DNA from: DATCMA01 sp036563645
GTDB taxonomy: Bacteria; Actinomycetota; Actinomycetes; Mycobacteriales; Micromonosporaceae
DNA length: 64,000 nt
Assembly: GCA_036563645.1 (NCBI GenBank)
Contig: DATCMA010000027.1
Span: forward strand, 62,001 to 126,000
Direction: 5' to 3'
The notes under the pieces are model-generated. The model saw only the letters and a program-made list of their open reading frames with translations. It had not been told where the DNA came from and made no database searches. Below are positions 27,113 to 35,421 of the stretch, one piece after another. How positions within the stretch are numbered: position 1 is the first letter of the stretch; the number at the start of each line of letters is the position of its first letter. A program made the position numbers and the translations under genes.

Positions 27113-28722
27113 AGCGCCGGAAAATGGACCTCAAGTCAGTGCCGGTCGCCGCGGCACGGGGGGTTGACGAACGTTTTCAAGTGGCGACCCCACTGCGCGC
27201 TCTGCTGAACAAGGTCTTCCCTGACCACTGGTCCTTCCTGCTCGGCGAGATCGCGCTCTTCTCCTTCATCGTCCTCCTGCTGACCGGCACGTTCCTGACC
27301 TTCTTCTTCGAGCCCTCGATGAAGGAGACGGTCTACGACGGCAGCTACGCGCCGTTGCGGGGCGTGCACATGTCCGCCGCGTACGCGTCCACGCTCGACC
27401 TGTCGTTCGACGTGCGCGGCGGCTTGATCGTGCGGCAGATGCACCACTGGGCAGCGCTGCTGTTCATGGCCTCGATCGTCTGCCACATGTTCCGCATCTT
27501 CTTCACCGGCGCGTTCCGCAAGCCGCGTGAAGCCAACTGGATCATCGGCCTGCTGCTGTTCTGGCTAGGCTTCGTCGCGGGCTTCACCGGGTACTCGCTG
27601 CCGGACGACGCGCTGTCGGGCACCGGTCTGCGGATCGCCTCGGCGATCATGCTGTCCATCCCGGTGATCGGCTCCTGGGTCAGCGCCGCGCTCTTCGGTG
27701 GCGAGTTCCCCGGCGAGATCATCATCTCGCGCCTGTTCATCGCGCACGTTCTGCTGATCCCGGCGCTGCTGGTTGCCCTGATCGCCCTCCACGTGGGGCT
27801 GGTCTTCAAGCAGAAGCACACCCAGTGGCCCGGTCCCGGCCGCACCAACGACAACGTGGTCGGCGAGCGGATGTTCCCGCGGTACGCGATCAAGCAGGGC
27901 GGTTACTTCATGATCGTCTTCGGCGTGATCGCGTTGATGGGTGGCCTGTTCCAGATCAACCCCGTCTGGTTGTTCGGCCCGTACGAGGCGGCGGTGGTCT
28001 CGGCGGCGAGCCAGCCGGACTGGTACGTCATGTTCCTGGACGGCTCGACCCGTCTCATGCCGCCGTGGGAGCTGCACATCCCGATCGGCGACGGGTACGT
28101 CATCCCGCCGCTGTTCTGGCCGACCGTCCTCCTGCCCGGGCTCCTCACCATTGGGCCGATGCTCTACCCGTTCATCGAGCAGCGGCTGACCAAGGACAAG
28201 GCCCGGCACAACCTGTTGCAGCGTCCTCGGGACGTGCCTGACCGCACCGCCCTGGGCATGATGGCCATCACCTTCTACCTGGTGCTGACCATCTCCGGTG
28301 CGAACGACGTCATCGCCGACAAGTTCTCGATCAGCCTCAACGCGATGACGTGGGCGGGCCGGATCGGGCTGATCCTCCTGCCGCCGCTGGCCTACTACAT
28401 CACCCACCGGATCTGCCTCGGCCTCCAGCAGCACGACCGCGAGGTCCTCGTGCACGGCGTGGAGACCGGCATCATCCGGCGTCTGCCCGACGGCAAGTTC
28501 GAGGAAGTGCACCAGCCGCTCGGCGGCACCGACGAGCACGGGCACCCGATCCCGCTGCCGTACGTCGGCTGGCCGGTTCCGAAGAAGATGAACCGCCTGG
28601 GCGCGCTCGCGCCGGCGATCAAGGGCTTCTTCGTCCCGCTCGAGAAGCCGGCCGAACCGCCGTCGGGACAGCCGTCGGTGACGGGTGGCGACCGCGAGGA
28701 GATCGGCAGCGGACGCCGCTGA
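27109..28722 (+). CDS. qcrB: Cytochrome b subunit of the bcc complex
   Basis: A 537-aa cytochrome b. The haem-ligand histidines are in RQMHHWAALLFMASIVCHMFRI and in LFIAHVLLIPALLVALIALH. GFTGYSLPDDALSGTGL and PDWYVMFLDGSTRLMPPWE (the Qo-site PDWY form) are typical of the actinobacterial menaquinol-oxidising enzyme. Eight main helices plus a hydrophilic C-terminal extension are present. It is the last gene of the operon and is followed by a strong terminator. This subunit is the target of Q203-type inhibitors in mycobacteria (family knowledge). Confidence 0.97.
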   Translation: MKRRKMDLKSVPVAAARGVDERFQVATPLRALLNKVFPDHWSFLLGEIALFSFIVLLLTGTFLTFFFEPSMKETVYDGSYAPLRGVHMSAAYASTLDLSFDVRGGLIVRQMHHWAALLFMASIVCHMFRIFFTGAFRKPREANWIIGLLLFWLGFVAGFTGYSLPDDALSGTGLRIASAIMLSIPVIGSWVSAALFGGEFPGEIIISRLFIAHVLLIPALLVALIALHVGLVFKQKHTQWPGPGRTNDNVVGERMFPRYAIKQGGYFMIVFGVIALMGGLFQINPVWLFGPYEAAVVSAASQPDWYVMFLDGSTRLMPPWELHIPIGDGYVIPPLFWPTVLLPGLLTIGPMLYPFIEQRLTKDKARHNLLQRPRDVPDRTALGMMAITFYLVLTISGANDVIADKFSISLNAMTWAGRIGLILLPPLAYYITHRICLGLQQHDREVLVHGVETGIIRRLPDGKFEEVHQPLGGTDEHGHPIPLPYVGWPVPKKMNRLGALAPAIKGFFVPLEKPAEPPSGQPSVTGGDREEIGSGRR

Positions 28723-28740
28723 TCGCTCGACACGGCGCCG

Positions 28741-28774
28741 ATGTGGCGCCCGCCGACCACGGCGGGCGCCACAT
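28741..28774. terminator. Strong hairpin terminator after qcrB
   Basis: A perfect 15-bp stem, 28741-28755 with 28760-28774 (ATGTGGCGCCCGCCG arm), encloses the 4-nt loop ACCA and is followed by TCGTCTTTA. It begins 18 bases after the qcrB stop. Confidence 0.8.
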
Positions 28775-29293
28775 TCGTCTTTAGCGGCTATTCGCGATAC
28801 CGGGTGTCTGACCCCAGCGAATCCCCGCTCATCCCGTCCTCAACGCGACTCAACCAGGTTTGCGCGTCTGGCTGACTCAACAGACGACCGCAAGCGCACT
28901 CAATGCGGGTCACCGCAGAGCTCGGCTCGGCCGGTCTCCCACCGCCACTTGAGGGTCGCGCGCCTCGGTCCGGAGCTCACCCGACGGTGGTGGAGCTTGT
29001 GGACAGCCCTGGTGGCTGGTGATCAGTACGTGCCCGCCCGGGACAGCTGCCTCAACAGCGGGTCGAGATCACCGACCCGTCGAGCCCGCCACGCTGCCTC
29101 ACGCCACCAACGCGCGGAGTTCGGCAGTTCATGGGCGGGGTACTCACCGCGGCCCGAGCGCACCTCTGGCGCGCTCCTGCAGGCCGAGCGGGGCGCCCGG
29201 TCGCCCACAAACACATCGCCCGCCGACCTGGGCTCCACCGCGGTAGCGGTGTGCGAGCCCCGATCGGCGGGCGATCCGCTGACCAGAGAGCGC
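28775..29293. other. Gene-poor intergenic stretch between qcrB and ctaF
   Basis: About 520 bp between converging respiratory operons, less GC-biased than the flanking genes. Apart from the terminator at its left end and one weak minus-strand frame (29023-29238), I see no recognisable gene, RNA or repeat. Confidence 0.5.
29023..29238 (-). CDS. Doubtful small ORF (up to 71 aa)
   Basis: A minus-strand frame downstream of ctaF encodes up to 71 residues ending in ARWWREAAWRARRVGDLDPL. Its Trp/Arg-rich C-terminal half looks more protein-like than neighbouring frames, and GTG starts exist inside it. There is no good ribosome site and I recognise no family. It may be a real small protein, a remnant, or chance. 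Confidence 0.2.
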   Translation of the reverse strand: MEPRSAGDVFVGDRAPRSACRSAPEVRSGRGEYPAHELPNSARWWREAAWRARRVGDLDPLLRQLSRAGTY

Positions 29294-29719
29294 TCAGTGC
29301 TCGGCGGTACGGCGAGTACCGGTGTAGTACTCGAACAGCATGCCCGAGACGGTGAAGACCACCGCCACCAGGCCGACGATCAGCAGCCAGAGCTGCTCGA
29401 ACGCGATACCGATCGCCGCGACGGTCGCGGCCAGGGCGATCCCCACGGGCCAGTAGCTGCCCGGGCTGAAGAAGCCGACCTCTCCCGCTCCCTCGGCGAT
29501 CTCCGCGTCGCCGCGGTCCTCCGGCCGCAGCGCGATACGCCGCGACACGAACCAGAAGAAGCCGGCGACCATCCCGCACAGCCCGGACGACAGCAGCAGC
29601 GCCGTCGTCCCGGCCCAGTCAACATGGTCCAGGCTGTAGTTCGTCCACCAGGGGTAGACGCAGCCGACGAGCAAGAGGAAGACGGCGACGATAGCGAAGA
29701 TCCGCCACTCAGTTCTCAT
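29294..29719 (-). CDS. ctaF: Cytochrome c oxidase subunit IV (actinobacterial)
   Basis: A 141-aa protein with four hydrophobic helices in two pairs (about 7-28, 36-60, 92-110 and 112-132). This is the pattern of the actinobacterial CtaF accessory subunit, supported by GCVYPWWTNYS and GFFSPGSYWPVGIA. It starts seven bp after the ctaC stop. It lies directly next to ctaC with no ctaD in between. Confidence 0.92.
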   Translation of the reverse strand: MRTEWRIFAIVAVFLLLVGCVYPWWTNYSLDHVDWAGTTALLLSSGLCGMVAGFFWFVSRRIALRPEDRGDAEIAEGAGEVGFFSPGSYWPVGIALAATVAAIGIAFEQLWLLIVGLVAVVFTVSGMLFEYYTGTRRTAEH

Positions 29720-29726
29720 GCCAGCC

Positions 29727-30653
29727 TCACCGCCCCGCGTACGGGTCCGACGGGTTGAAGTTGTTGGCGTCCCGCTTGGTCGGGAACGGCGACGTCGTCA
29801 CCGCCAGCGGCTCCTCTCCGATCGCCGCGAGCGCTTCCTGAGTCGACTTGCCCTCGACCTTCGCGGCGAGGAACTGGTCGAACTTCTCCGGCGTCACCGC
29901 GCGCACCTCGAAGTTCATCATCGAGTGGTAGGTGCCGCACAGCTCCGCGCATCGACCGACGTACGCGCCCGGGGTGTTCACCGTCACCTCGAACACGTTC
30001 CGGGCCTTCTCCCCGGGGAAGACGTCACGCTTGAAGAGCAGCTCCGGCACCCAGAACGAGTGAATGACGTCACGGCTGGTCTGCTCGATGCGGACCTTCT
30101 TGCCCACCGGCACCACCAGCACGGGGATGACGTCCGACGACCCGACCGTCGAGGCGACGGTGTTCGCCTCCGGGCCAATCCCATCCCGATAGTTGAACTG
30201 CCAGTTCCACTTGAACGCGACGACCTCGACCGTAAGGTCGGGGTTCTTGCTCACCTTGTCGACGTCGGTCTGGACGACCGCCGTGTAGTAGAAGAGCACC
30301 GAAATGATCAGGATGGGGGTGATGGTGTACAGGAACTCCATCGGCATGTTGAACCGCGTCTGCACCGGCAGTTCATCGCCCCGCCGGCGATAGCGGATGA
30401 TGCACCAGAAGATGAGTCCCCATACGAAAATTCCCACCGCAATGGCGGCAATGAACGACCCAATCCAGAGGTCGTAAATCTTCTCGCCCTGCGGCGAGAC
30501 GGCCTTCGGCACGCCGAAGCCGCCGAACGTCTCACCGACGTCACATCCGGCGAGCAGGATCAGCAGCGCCATGCCCCCGGCGCCTAGCCCGGCGAGCCGC
30601 CCGGCACGGGTGTGCCGACGGGCGGGCCGTACTTCCGAACCCCTCACGACCAC
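29727..30653 (-). CDS. ctaC: Cytochrome c oxidase subunit II
   Basis: A 308-aa lipoprotein-type subunit II. The signal ends in LLILLAGC, a lipobox with the Cys to be lipidated. Two membrane helices follow (about 63-88 and 108-128). The CuA domain is complete: an upstream His in IHSFWVPELLF and GRCAELCGTYHSMM with Cys, Glu, Cys, His and Met ligands. Residues after CuA extend about 55 aa. It accepts electrons from the QcrC haems. The GTG start is uncertain (a second GTG lies two codons on). It is divergent from the cysteine desulfurase gene. Confidence 0.95.
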   Translation of the reverse strand: MVVRGSEVRPARRHTRAGRLAGLGAGGMALLILLAGCDVGETFGGFGVPKAVSPQGEKIYDLWIGSFIAAIAVGIFVWGLIFWCIIRYRRRGDELPVQTRFNMPMEFLYTITPILIISVLFYYTAVVQTDVDKVSKNPDLTVEVVAFKWNWQFNYRDGIGPEANTVASTVGSSDVIPVLVVPVGKKVRIEQTSRDVIHSFWVPELLFKRDVFPGEKARNVFEVTVNTPGAYVGRCAELCGTYHSMMNFEVRAVTPEKFDQFLAAKVEGKSTQEALAAIGEEPLAVTTSPFPTKRDANNFNPSDPYAGR

Positions 30654-30802
30654 CTGGTCCTGCCTTCCTGGAGCGCCGCCTCCTCAAACACCGGCGGCAA
30701 AGGCGTCACCAACGGTCGCAGACTACTCGACGGGAGAGCGCCAAACCCGCTTGGGGTCGGATGTGGTGACCAGGTCTGATCATGCTCAATACCCACGCGC
30801 GA

Positions 30803-30808
30803 TACGGT
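30803..30808 (+). promoter_or_regulatory. Candidate -10 element for leaderless cysteine desulfurase gene
   Basis: TACGGT ends seven bases before the GTG at 30816 and no ribosome site is present. Confidence 0.4.
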
Positions 30809-30815
30809 TTCACCC

Positions 30816-31967
30816 GTGAGCGTGACCGGCGCGTATTTTGACGCGGCGACGGCGGCCCCACTCCATCCCGTGGCGAAACAAGCGCTGCTCGCCGCGCTCG
30901 ACGATGGTTGGGCCGACCCGGACCGGCTATACACCCAGGCGCGACGCGCGCGCCAACTCCTCGACGCGGCTCGGGAACTCGTCGCCGAGATCCTCGGCGT
31001 CCGCCCCGATGAGGTCTCCTTCACCTCCAGCGGCACGACCGCCGCGCACGCCGCGGTGCTCGGGGGTCTGGCGGGGCGACAGCGCGCGGGGCGCGGGGTC
31101 GTGCACTCGGCGATCGAGCACTCGGCCGTGTTGCACGCCGTCCAGCGGCACGAGGCGGCCGGCGGACACGCGGTGTCCGTGCCGGTTGACCGCTTGGGCC
31201 GGCTCGACCTCGACGCGTGGCGGGCCGCGGTGCGCGCGCCCGGAGTGGCCCTCGCCGCGCTGATCAGCGCCAGTCACGAGGTCGGCACCCTCCAGCCCGT
31301 GGCGGAGGCGGCCGCCGCGTGCGCGGAGGCGGGGGTGCCGCTGTACGTGGACGCGGCGCAGTCGGTGGGCCGCGTCCCGCTGCCCGAGGGCTGGTCGCTG
31401 CTGTCGGCGAGCGCGCGCAAGTGGGGCGGCCCAGCGGGGGTAGGGATCCTCGTCGTCCGCAAGGGAGTCCGCTGGGAGTCGCCGTATCCGGCCGACGAGC
31501 GGGAGGCGGGGCGCAGCCCTGGCACGCTCAACCTGCCGGCCATCGTCGCCGCGGCCGCCGCGCTGCGGGCGGTGGTAGCCGAGGCCGAGGCGGAGGCGGC
31601 TCGGCTGCGAGCCCTGGTGGATCGGATCCGCACAACCGTCGCCGCGACGGTGCCGGACGTGGAGGTGGTGGGGCACCCGACCGAGCGCCTCCCCCACCTC
31701 GTCACCTTCTCGTGTCTGTACGTCGACGGTGAGGCGCTGCTCCACGCGCTAAACCGGCACGGCTTCGCCGTCTCCTCCGGCTCGTCGTGCACCGCCTCGA
31801 CGCTGCGCCCCAGTCACGTGCTCGAGGCGATGGGGGTGTTGACGCAGGGGAACATCCGCGTGTCCCTGCACCGCGAGACGACCGAGGAGGAGGTCGACCG
31901 CTTCTTGGCCACGCTGCCGGGGATCGTGGCGGAGCTACGCGCCGAGGCGGGGGTGACCGGGCTGTGA
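30816..31967 (+). CDS. Cysteine desulfurase-like class V aminotransferase
   Basis: A 383-aa PLP enzyme of the NifS/IscS family. The start GAYFDAATAAPLHPVA matches YLDNAATTP, followed by FTSSGTTAAHAA (phosphate cup), SASHEVGTLQP, YVDAAQSVGRVPL and SASARKWGGPAGVG with the Schiff-base Lys. The catalytic Cys loop is SGSSCTAST. Two differences from IscS: the His before the Lys is Arg, and the usual PKG is PAG. It would supply persulfide sulfur, most likely to the TusA protein whose start overlaps its stop (GTGA). Confidence 0.9.
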   Translation: MSVTGAYFDAATAAPLHPVAKQALLAALDDGWADPDRLYTQARRARQLLDAARELVAEILGVRPDEVSFTSSGTTAAHAAVLGGLAGRQRAGRGVVHSAIEHSAVLHAVQRHEAAGGHAVSVPVDRLGRLDLDAWRAAVRAPGVALAALISASHEVGTLQPVAEAAAACAEAGVPLYVDAAQSVGRVPLPEGWSLLSASARKWGGPAGVGILVVRKGVRWESPYPADEREAGRSPGTLNLPAIVAAAAALRAVVAEAEAEAARLRALVDRIRTTVAATVPDVEVVGHPTERLPHLVTFSCLYVDGEALLHALNRHGFAVSSGSSCTASTLRPSHVLEAMGVLTQGNIRVSLHRETTEEEVDRFLATLPGIVAELRAEAGVTGL

Positions 31968-32197
31968 GCGAACCAGCTGAGGTCCTCGACTGCCGCGGGC
32001 AGCGGTGTCCCCTGCCGGTCATCGCGCTCGCCCGGCGTCTCCCCCAGCTCCCCGAGGGCGCGGTGCTGCGGGTGTTGGCCGACGATCCGGCGGCGGCCGT
32101 GGACATCCCGGCCTGGTGCCGCATGCGCGGCCAGGAGTTCGTCGGACGCCCGGCGCCAGACGCCTACGACGTCCGGCGCGTCGCCGCGCCGGCGTGA
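31964..32197 (+). CDS. TusA-family sulfur carrier
   Basis: A 77-aa TusA/SirA-like protein with the signature LDCRGQRCPLPVIALAR, in which CPLP holds the persulfide-accepting Cys. The two-layer fold with AVLRVLADDPAAAVDIPAWC and GQEFVG is complete. It would receive sulfur from the desulfurase. The acceptor (tRNA, molybdenum cofactor or other) is not indicated locally. The start overlaps the desulfurase stop by four bases. Confidence 0.9.
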   Translation: MSEPAEVLDCRGQRCPLPVIALARRLPQLPEGAVLRVLADDPAAAVDIPAWCRMRGQEFVGRPAPDAYDVRRVAAPA

Positions 32198-32262
32198 GGG
32201 CGCCCCTCGGCCGTCGGGTAACACACCGGGCTGGCCGGCATGGGGCCGGCCGGCCGGTGGGA

Positions 32263-33291
32263 CTAGCGGTCGCCGACCTCGTCCGACGGCACCACCTCGA
32301 CAACGACCTTGCCCGTGTTCTGCCCGCTCATCAGCCGGCTGAACGCCTCGGGCGCGCGGTCGAGTCCGGAATACCGGTCCTCGTTGAGGGTGAGCTGACC
32401 GGTCCGGATGAGCTCGCCGACGCGGGCGCGGTGCTGGTCGGCGAGGTCGGCGTGGTCGTAGACGACCATGCCGTACACGATCGCCCGGGCGCGCATCACG
32501 GCGCCGGCGGCGAGCATGGTGCGCGGGCCGTCGTTGTACTGGTCCATCAACCCGCACAGGGACACCCGCGCCCCGATAGCGAGCGCGTTGAGGACGCCAT
32601 CCAGGGTTGGGGCGTCACCCATGTGCAGGTAGCCGTGGACGCCCTCAGGGCAGGCGCGGGCGAGCTGATCCCGCCAGTCCGGGGCGGTGCGAATCACCAC
32701 CTCGTCGTATCCGAGCCGGTCGCGGGCGATGCGCGCTTTCCGCTCGTCGCCGACGAGGGCGACGGTCCGCGCCCCGGCGACGCGGGCGAGTTGGCCGGCG
32801 ACGGAGCCGACTCCGCCGACCGCCGATCCGATGACCACGGTCTCCCCGGCGGTGGGGCGCAGGTGCCGTTCGATCGCCGCGTAGGCGGTGAGGCCGGGCA
32901 TGCCGAGCGCGCCGAGCGCCGCGGATCGGGGTACCCCAGGGGGCACCTGGACCGGTTGGACCTCGCTGCCGGGGAGCACGGCGTATTCCCGCCACCCGGT
33001 CTCCGCGAGCACCCAGGTCCCCTCTTCGACGCTTGGGGATCGGGATTCGACGACGCGCCCAATCGCGCGTCCGGGGATCACACCGCCGATCGGGACGACC
33101 GGATCGTCGAGGTGGCGCCCCACGATGGCGGTGCGGAGGTAGGGATCGAGGGACAGTTCGGTGACGTGCACGAGCACGTCCCCGTCGCGCAGCTGCGGGA
33201 CCTGCTCCTCCCGCAGTGCGAAGCAGTCTGGACTGGGTACGCCATGGGGGACCGCAGCCAGGACGACACAACTGGATCTTGCAACACCCAT
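32263..33291 (-). CDS. MDR-family NADP-dependent oxidoreductase
   Basis: A 342-aa zinc-free medium-chain reductase like leukotriene B4 dehydrogenase/2-alkenal reductase. LSLDPYLRTAIVG and GVIPGRAIGRVVES are the N-terminal signature; VVIGSAVGGVGSVAGQLARV is the nucleotide-binding loop; MDQYNDGPR is in the substrate loop. It would reduce an enone or alkenal double bond. It is divergent from the cupin gene. The ATG at 33291 has no ribosome site but TACCGT lies six bases upstream. Confidence 0.88.
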   Translation of the reverse strand: MGVARSSCVVLAAVPHGVPSPDCFALREEQVPQLRDGDVLVHVTELSLDPYLRTAIVGRHLDDPVVPIGGVIPGRAIGRVVESRSPSVEEGTWVLAETGWREYAVLPGSEVQPVQVPPGVPRSAALGALGMPGLTAYAAIERHLRPTAGETVVIGSAVGGVGSVAGQLARVAGARTVALVGDERKARIARDRLGYDEVVIRTAPDWRDQLARACPEGVHGYLHMGDAPTLDGVLNALAIGARVSLCGLMDQYNDGPRTMLAAGAVMRARAIVYGMVVYDHADLADQHRARVGELIRTGQLTLNEDRYSGLDRAPEAFSRLMSGQNTGKVVVEVVPSDEVGDR

Positions 33292-33297
33292 GGCACC

Positions 33298-33303
33298 ACG
33301 GTA
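33298..33303 (-). promoter_or_regulatory. Candidate -10 element for leaderless oxidoreductase gene
   Basis: TACCGT on the minus strand ends six bases before the ATG at 33291. Seven bases further upstream lies GAAACGCGATTAC (33310-33322), a degenerate match to the island's palindrome. Confidence 0.35.
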
Positions 33304-33371
33304 GAGAATGAAACGCGATTACACTACACGGAACAAATTGCCTCGATGGCGAGGCGAGAGAGGCGGGACCA

Positions 33372-33953
33372 GTGGCGACCAGCCTGATTGACCTACGCGC
33401 CGACGATCACGAGGGGTGGCAGGATTTCACCCTCCCCGGCTCCAACCGTCCGGTACGGCTGCTTCGGCTCCACGCTGACCCGGAGACGAAGGCCAGCGTC
33501 TCGCTCGTCCGATTCCCCGCGGACTGGCGCCGGTCCGTCACCGGCTACTACACCGCGGCTGAGGAGTTCGTCATCCTGGACGGATCCATCGAGGTGGTCG
33601 CCCCCCACCGCGCGGGCGACTACGTCTACCTGCCTCCGCGCACCACTCGGGTGAACACCAACACCGCAGGCGGCGCGCTGGTCCTGGCGTACTTCTCCGA
33701 GGCTCCGAAGTGGACCGAAGGGGTCGCCGACACGCCTCCCCCGTCCGAGCCGGTGTACGGGCGCCCGGTCGGGGTGATGCGCGACGGCGCGCCGGAGGTG
33801 CGGGGCAGCTTCCGCGCGGTCGACGACGTGCCGGCCGAGCCGCAGGCGATCGGCCGGGACATTCTCTGGCTGAGCGATCACACCTGGGAGTGGGTGCCCG
33901 CCGGCGGCGTGCCCGTGGGTCGCGGACCGGCGCTGGTGCGGAGCTGGGCCTAG
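33372..33953 (+). CDS. Cupin-fold protein
   Basis: A 193-aa cupin. The barrel core is YYTAAEEFVILDGSIEVV (Glu of motif 1) and AGDYVYLPPRTTRVNTN (Pro-rich turn before motif 2). Most canonical metal His positions are absent: motif 1 has Tyr-Thr in place of His-x-His. Metal binding is therefore uncertain. AYFSEAPKWTEG and a second strand set (VRGSFRAVDDVP) follow. Similar cupins accompany aromatic or terpenoid catabolism genes. GTG start with GAGGCGGG upstream. The stop overlaps the converging regulator stop. Confidence 0.78.
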   Translation: MATSLIDLRADDHEGWQDFTLPGSNRPVRLLRLHADPETKASVSLVRFPADWRRSVTGYYTAAEEFVILDGSIEVVAPHRAGDYVYLPPRTTRVNTNTAGGALVLAYFSEAPKWTEGVADTPPPSEPVYGRPVGVMRDGAPEVRGSFRAVDDVPAEPQAIGRDILWLSDHTWEWVPAGGVPVGRGPALVRSWA

Positions 33954-34684
33954 CGCGGCTCCGGGGCGCGGTACACGGCCCGCAGGCGGTGGAGGTGCTC
34001 CCGCATCGCGCGTTCGGCCCCGGCGACATCACGGTCCACAATGCGCTCAGCGATAACCCGGTGATCGTTGTCGATTTCGTGCCAGTGGTCCTCCGTCAAG
34101 TCGTTGCGCAAGAACCGCGCTTGGAGGACACGAAATACGGAATCGGTCATCAGGTCCAGCAACCGGTTGTGCGCCGCGGCGAGGACCACGTCATGGAATT
34201 GCCGATGCTCGCGGAACGCGACACCCCGACTGGGACGGCGCTCCTGATGCTCCAGGGCCTCATGGAGCAGGCGAATGTGCTCCTCGGTGCGTCGCGCGGC
34301 GGCCAGACCGGCGGCGGGCACTTCCAACAGCTCCCGCGCCTCGATGATCTCGTCAACCGAGATGCTGTCGCCGGACAGCAACCCGAGGCTCGTCTCGAGG
34401 TAGTCGCTGATCTGGCGGGGATCGACGCGGGCGACGAAGGTGCCGCCCGCCGTCCCGCGGACGGTGACCAGGAGGTTGCGCGAGGTCAACGCACGCAGCG
34501 CCTCGCGAATCGTGCTGCGGCTCACCCCGAACATGGCCGCCAGCTCGTTCTCCGGGGGGAGCCGGTCCCCGGGCGCCAGCTCCCCGCGGGTGACGAGGTC
34601 ACGCAGCTGGTCAGCCACCTGCTGATAGGCGGGCCGAACCTTCTGCACAGGCAGTGACCGGGCACGCCTCGTGGCTGTGCTCAT
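33950..34684 (-). CDS. GntR/FadR-family (FCD) transcriptional regulator
   Basis: A 244-aa regulator. The winged helix is near the N-terminus (QQVADQLRDLVTRGELAPGD, RLPPENELAAMFGVSRST and REALRALTSRNLL). The all-helical FCD effector domain has the metal-binding set Asp/Glu-His-His in FREHRQFHDVVLAAAHNRLLD, HRVIAERI and MREHLHRL. Such regulators sense organic acids or acyl-CoAs. The ATG at 34684 has AAGGAG six bases upstream. It faces the hydratase operon across a region with a perfect inverted repeat and is its likely controller. Confidence 0.92.
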   Translation of the reverse strand: MSTATRRARSLPVQKVRPAYQQVADQLRDLVTRGELAPGDRLPPENELAAMFGVSRSTIREALRALTSRNLLVTVRGTAGGTFVARVDPRQISDYLETSLGLLSGDSISVDEIIEARELLEVPAAGLAAARRTEEHIRLLHEALEHQERRPSRGVAFREHRQFHDVVLAAAHNRLLDLMTDSVFRVLQARFLRNDLTEDHWHEIDNDHRVIAERIVDRDVAGAERAMREHLHRLRAVYRAPEPR

Positions 34685-34769
34685 CGCTCTCTCCTTGCCG
34701 CAGTCAGGCAACGTGCACCCGCGCCGTCCGCACCACTCTCCCGCATCAGTCTGACATATAACCCGTTGG

Positions 34770-34794
34770 AGCTGGTTCACGGAGTTGACCAGCT
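34770..34794. promoter_or_regulatory. Inverted repeat AGCTGGT-N11-ACCAGCT, candidate GntR operator
   Basis: Perfect 7-bp arms at 34770-34776 and 34788-34794 lie in the divergent region between the FadR-type regulator and the hydratase operon. TGGT/ACCA cores are usual in FadR-type operators, though the spacing here is wider. A second dyad, GCTGAAAATCAGC (34814-34826), lies closer to the operon start. Confidence 0.5.
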
Positions 34795-34887
34795 AGCTAA
34801 GATGTGAAACGCTGCTGAAAATCAGCTATCTCGTAGATGTCTGATGTATGGCCGCGCAGAGGCGGCGGCCACGTGAGAGGCAGGAAG

Positions 34888-35412
34888 ATGGCCGTCAAAG
34901 AGGGCTGGCTGGGCAGGTTCTACGAAGACTTCGAGATCGGTGACGTCTACAAGCACCCGCTAGGCCGCACGGTCACCGAGGCCGACAACATCTGGTTCTC
35001 GCTGTTGACGATGAACACCAACCAGATGCACTTCAACAGCGAGTACGCCAAGAAGTCCGAGTTCGGCAAGCCGATCGTCGTCTCGACCCTGACGGTGGCC
35101 ATCGCCGTCGGCCAGAGCGTCACCGACATCACGCAGAACGCCTTCGCGAACCTCGGCTGGGACGAGATTCGGATGACGCACCCGGTCTTCGCCGGGGACA
35201 CGCTGTTCAGCGAGTCAATCGTTCTCGACAAGCGCGAGTCCAAGAGCCGTCCTCACGCCGGCATCGTGACCGTGCGGACGCGGACCCTCAACCAGCACGG
35301 CAAGGAGGTCTGCACCTTCAAGCGGACCTTCTACGTCTACAAGCGGGGCGCCGAGCAGGTCGAGGACATCTTCCCCGAAGCGGAGAAACCGCTCTCCCTC
35401 GAGAACGAGTGA
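34888..35412 (+). CDS. MaoC-family hydratase, Rv2499c-like
   Basis: A 174-aa hot-dog hydratase. FYEDFEIGDVYKHPLGRTVTEADNIWFS is followed by the active-site region MNTNQMHFNSEYAKKSEFGKPIV (Asn/His dyad) and LGWDEIRMTHPVFAGDT. It resembles the MaoC encoded beside citE in mycobacteria (Rv2499c), a relative of itaconyl- and mesaconyl-CoA hydratases; the assignment is from memory. It is the first gene of a ten-gene plus-strand operon. ATG 34888 follows GGCAGGA closely; longer in-frame starts lack homology. Confidence 0.88.
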   Translation: MAVKEGWLGRFYEDFEIGDVYKHPLGRTVTEADNIWFSLLTMNTNQMHFNSEYAKKSEFGKPIVVSTLTVAIAVGQSVTDITQNAFANLGWDEIRMTHPVFAGDTLFSESIVLDKRESKSRPHAGIVTVRTRTLNQHGKEVCTFKRTFYVYKRGAEQVEDIFPEAEKPLSLENE

Positions 35413-35421
35413 CGGTAAGCC

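Noticed and set aside
28741..28774. Long perfect hairpin considered as a mobile-element end or small RNA
   Set aside because: It is single, directly follows a stop codon and has a 4-nt loop, so a terminator explains it. Similar hairpins end four other transcription units.
31787..32197. Longer 136-aa frame for the TusA gene
   Set aside because: The extra N-terminus lies inside the cysteine desulfurase gene in another frame. The GTG at 31964 with a GTGA overlap gives the normal TusA length.
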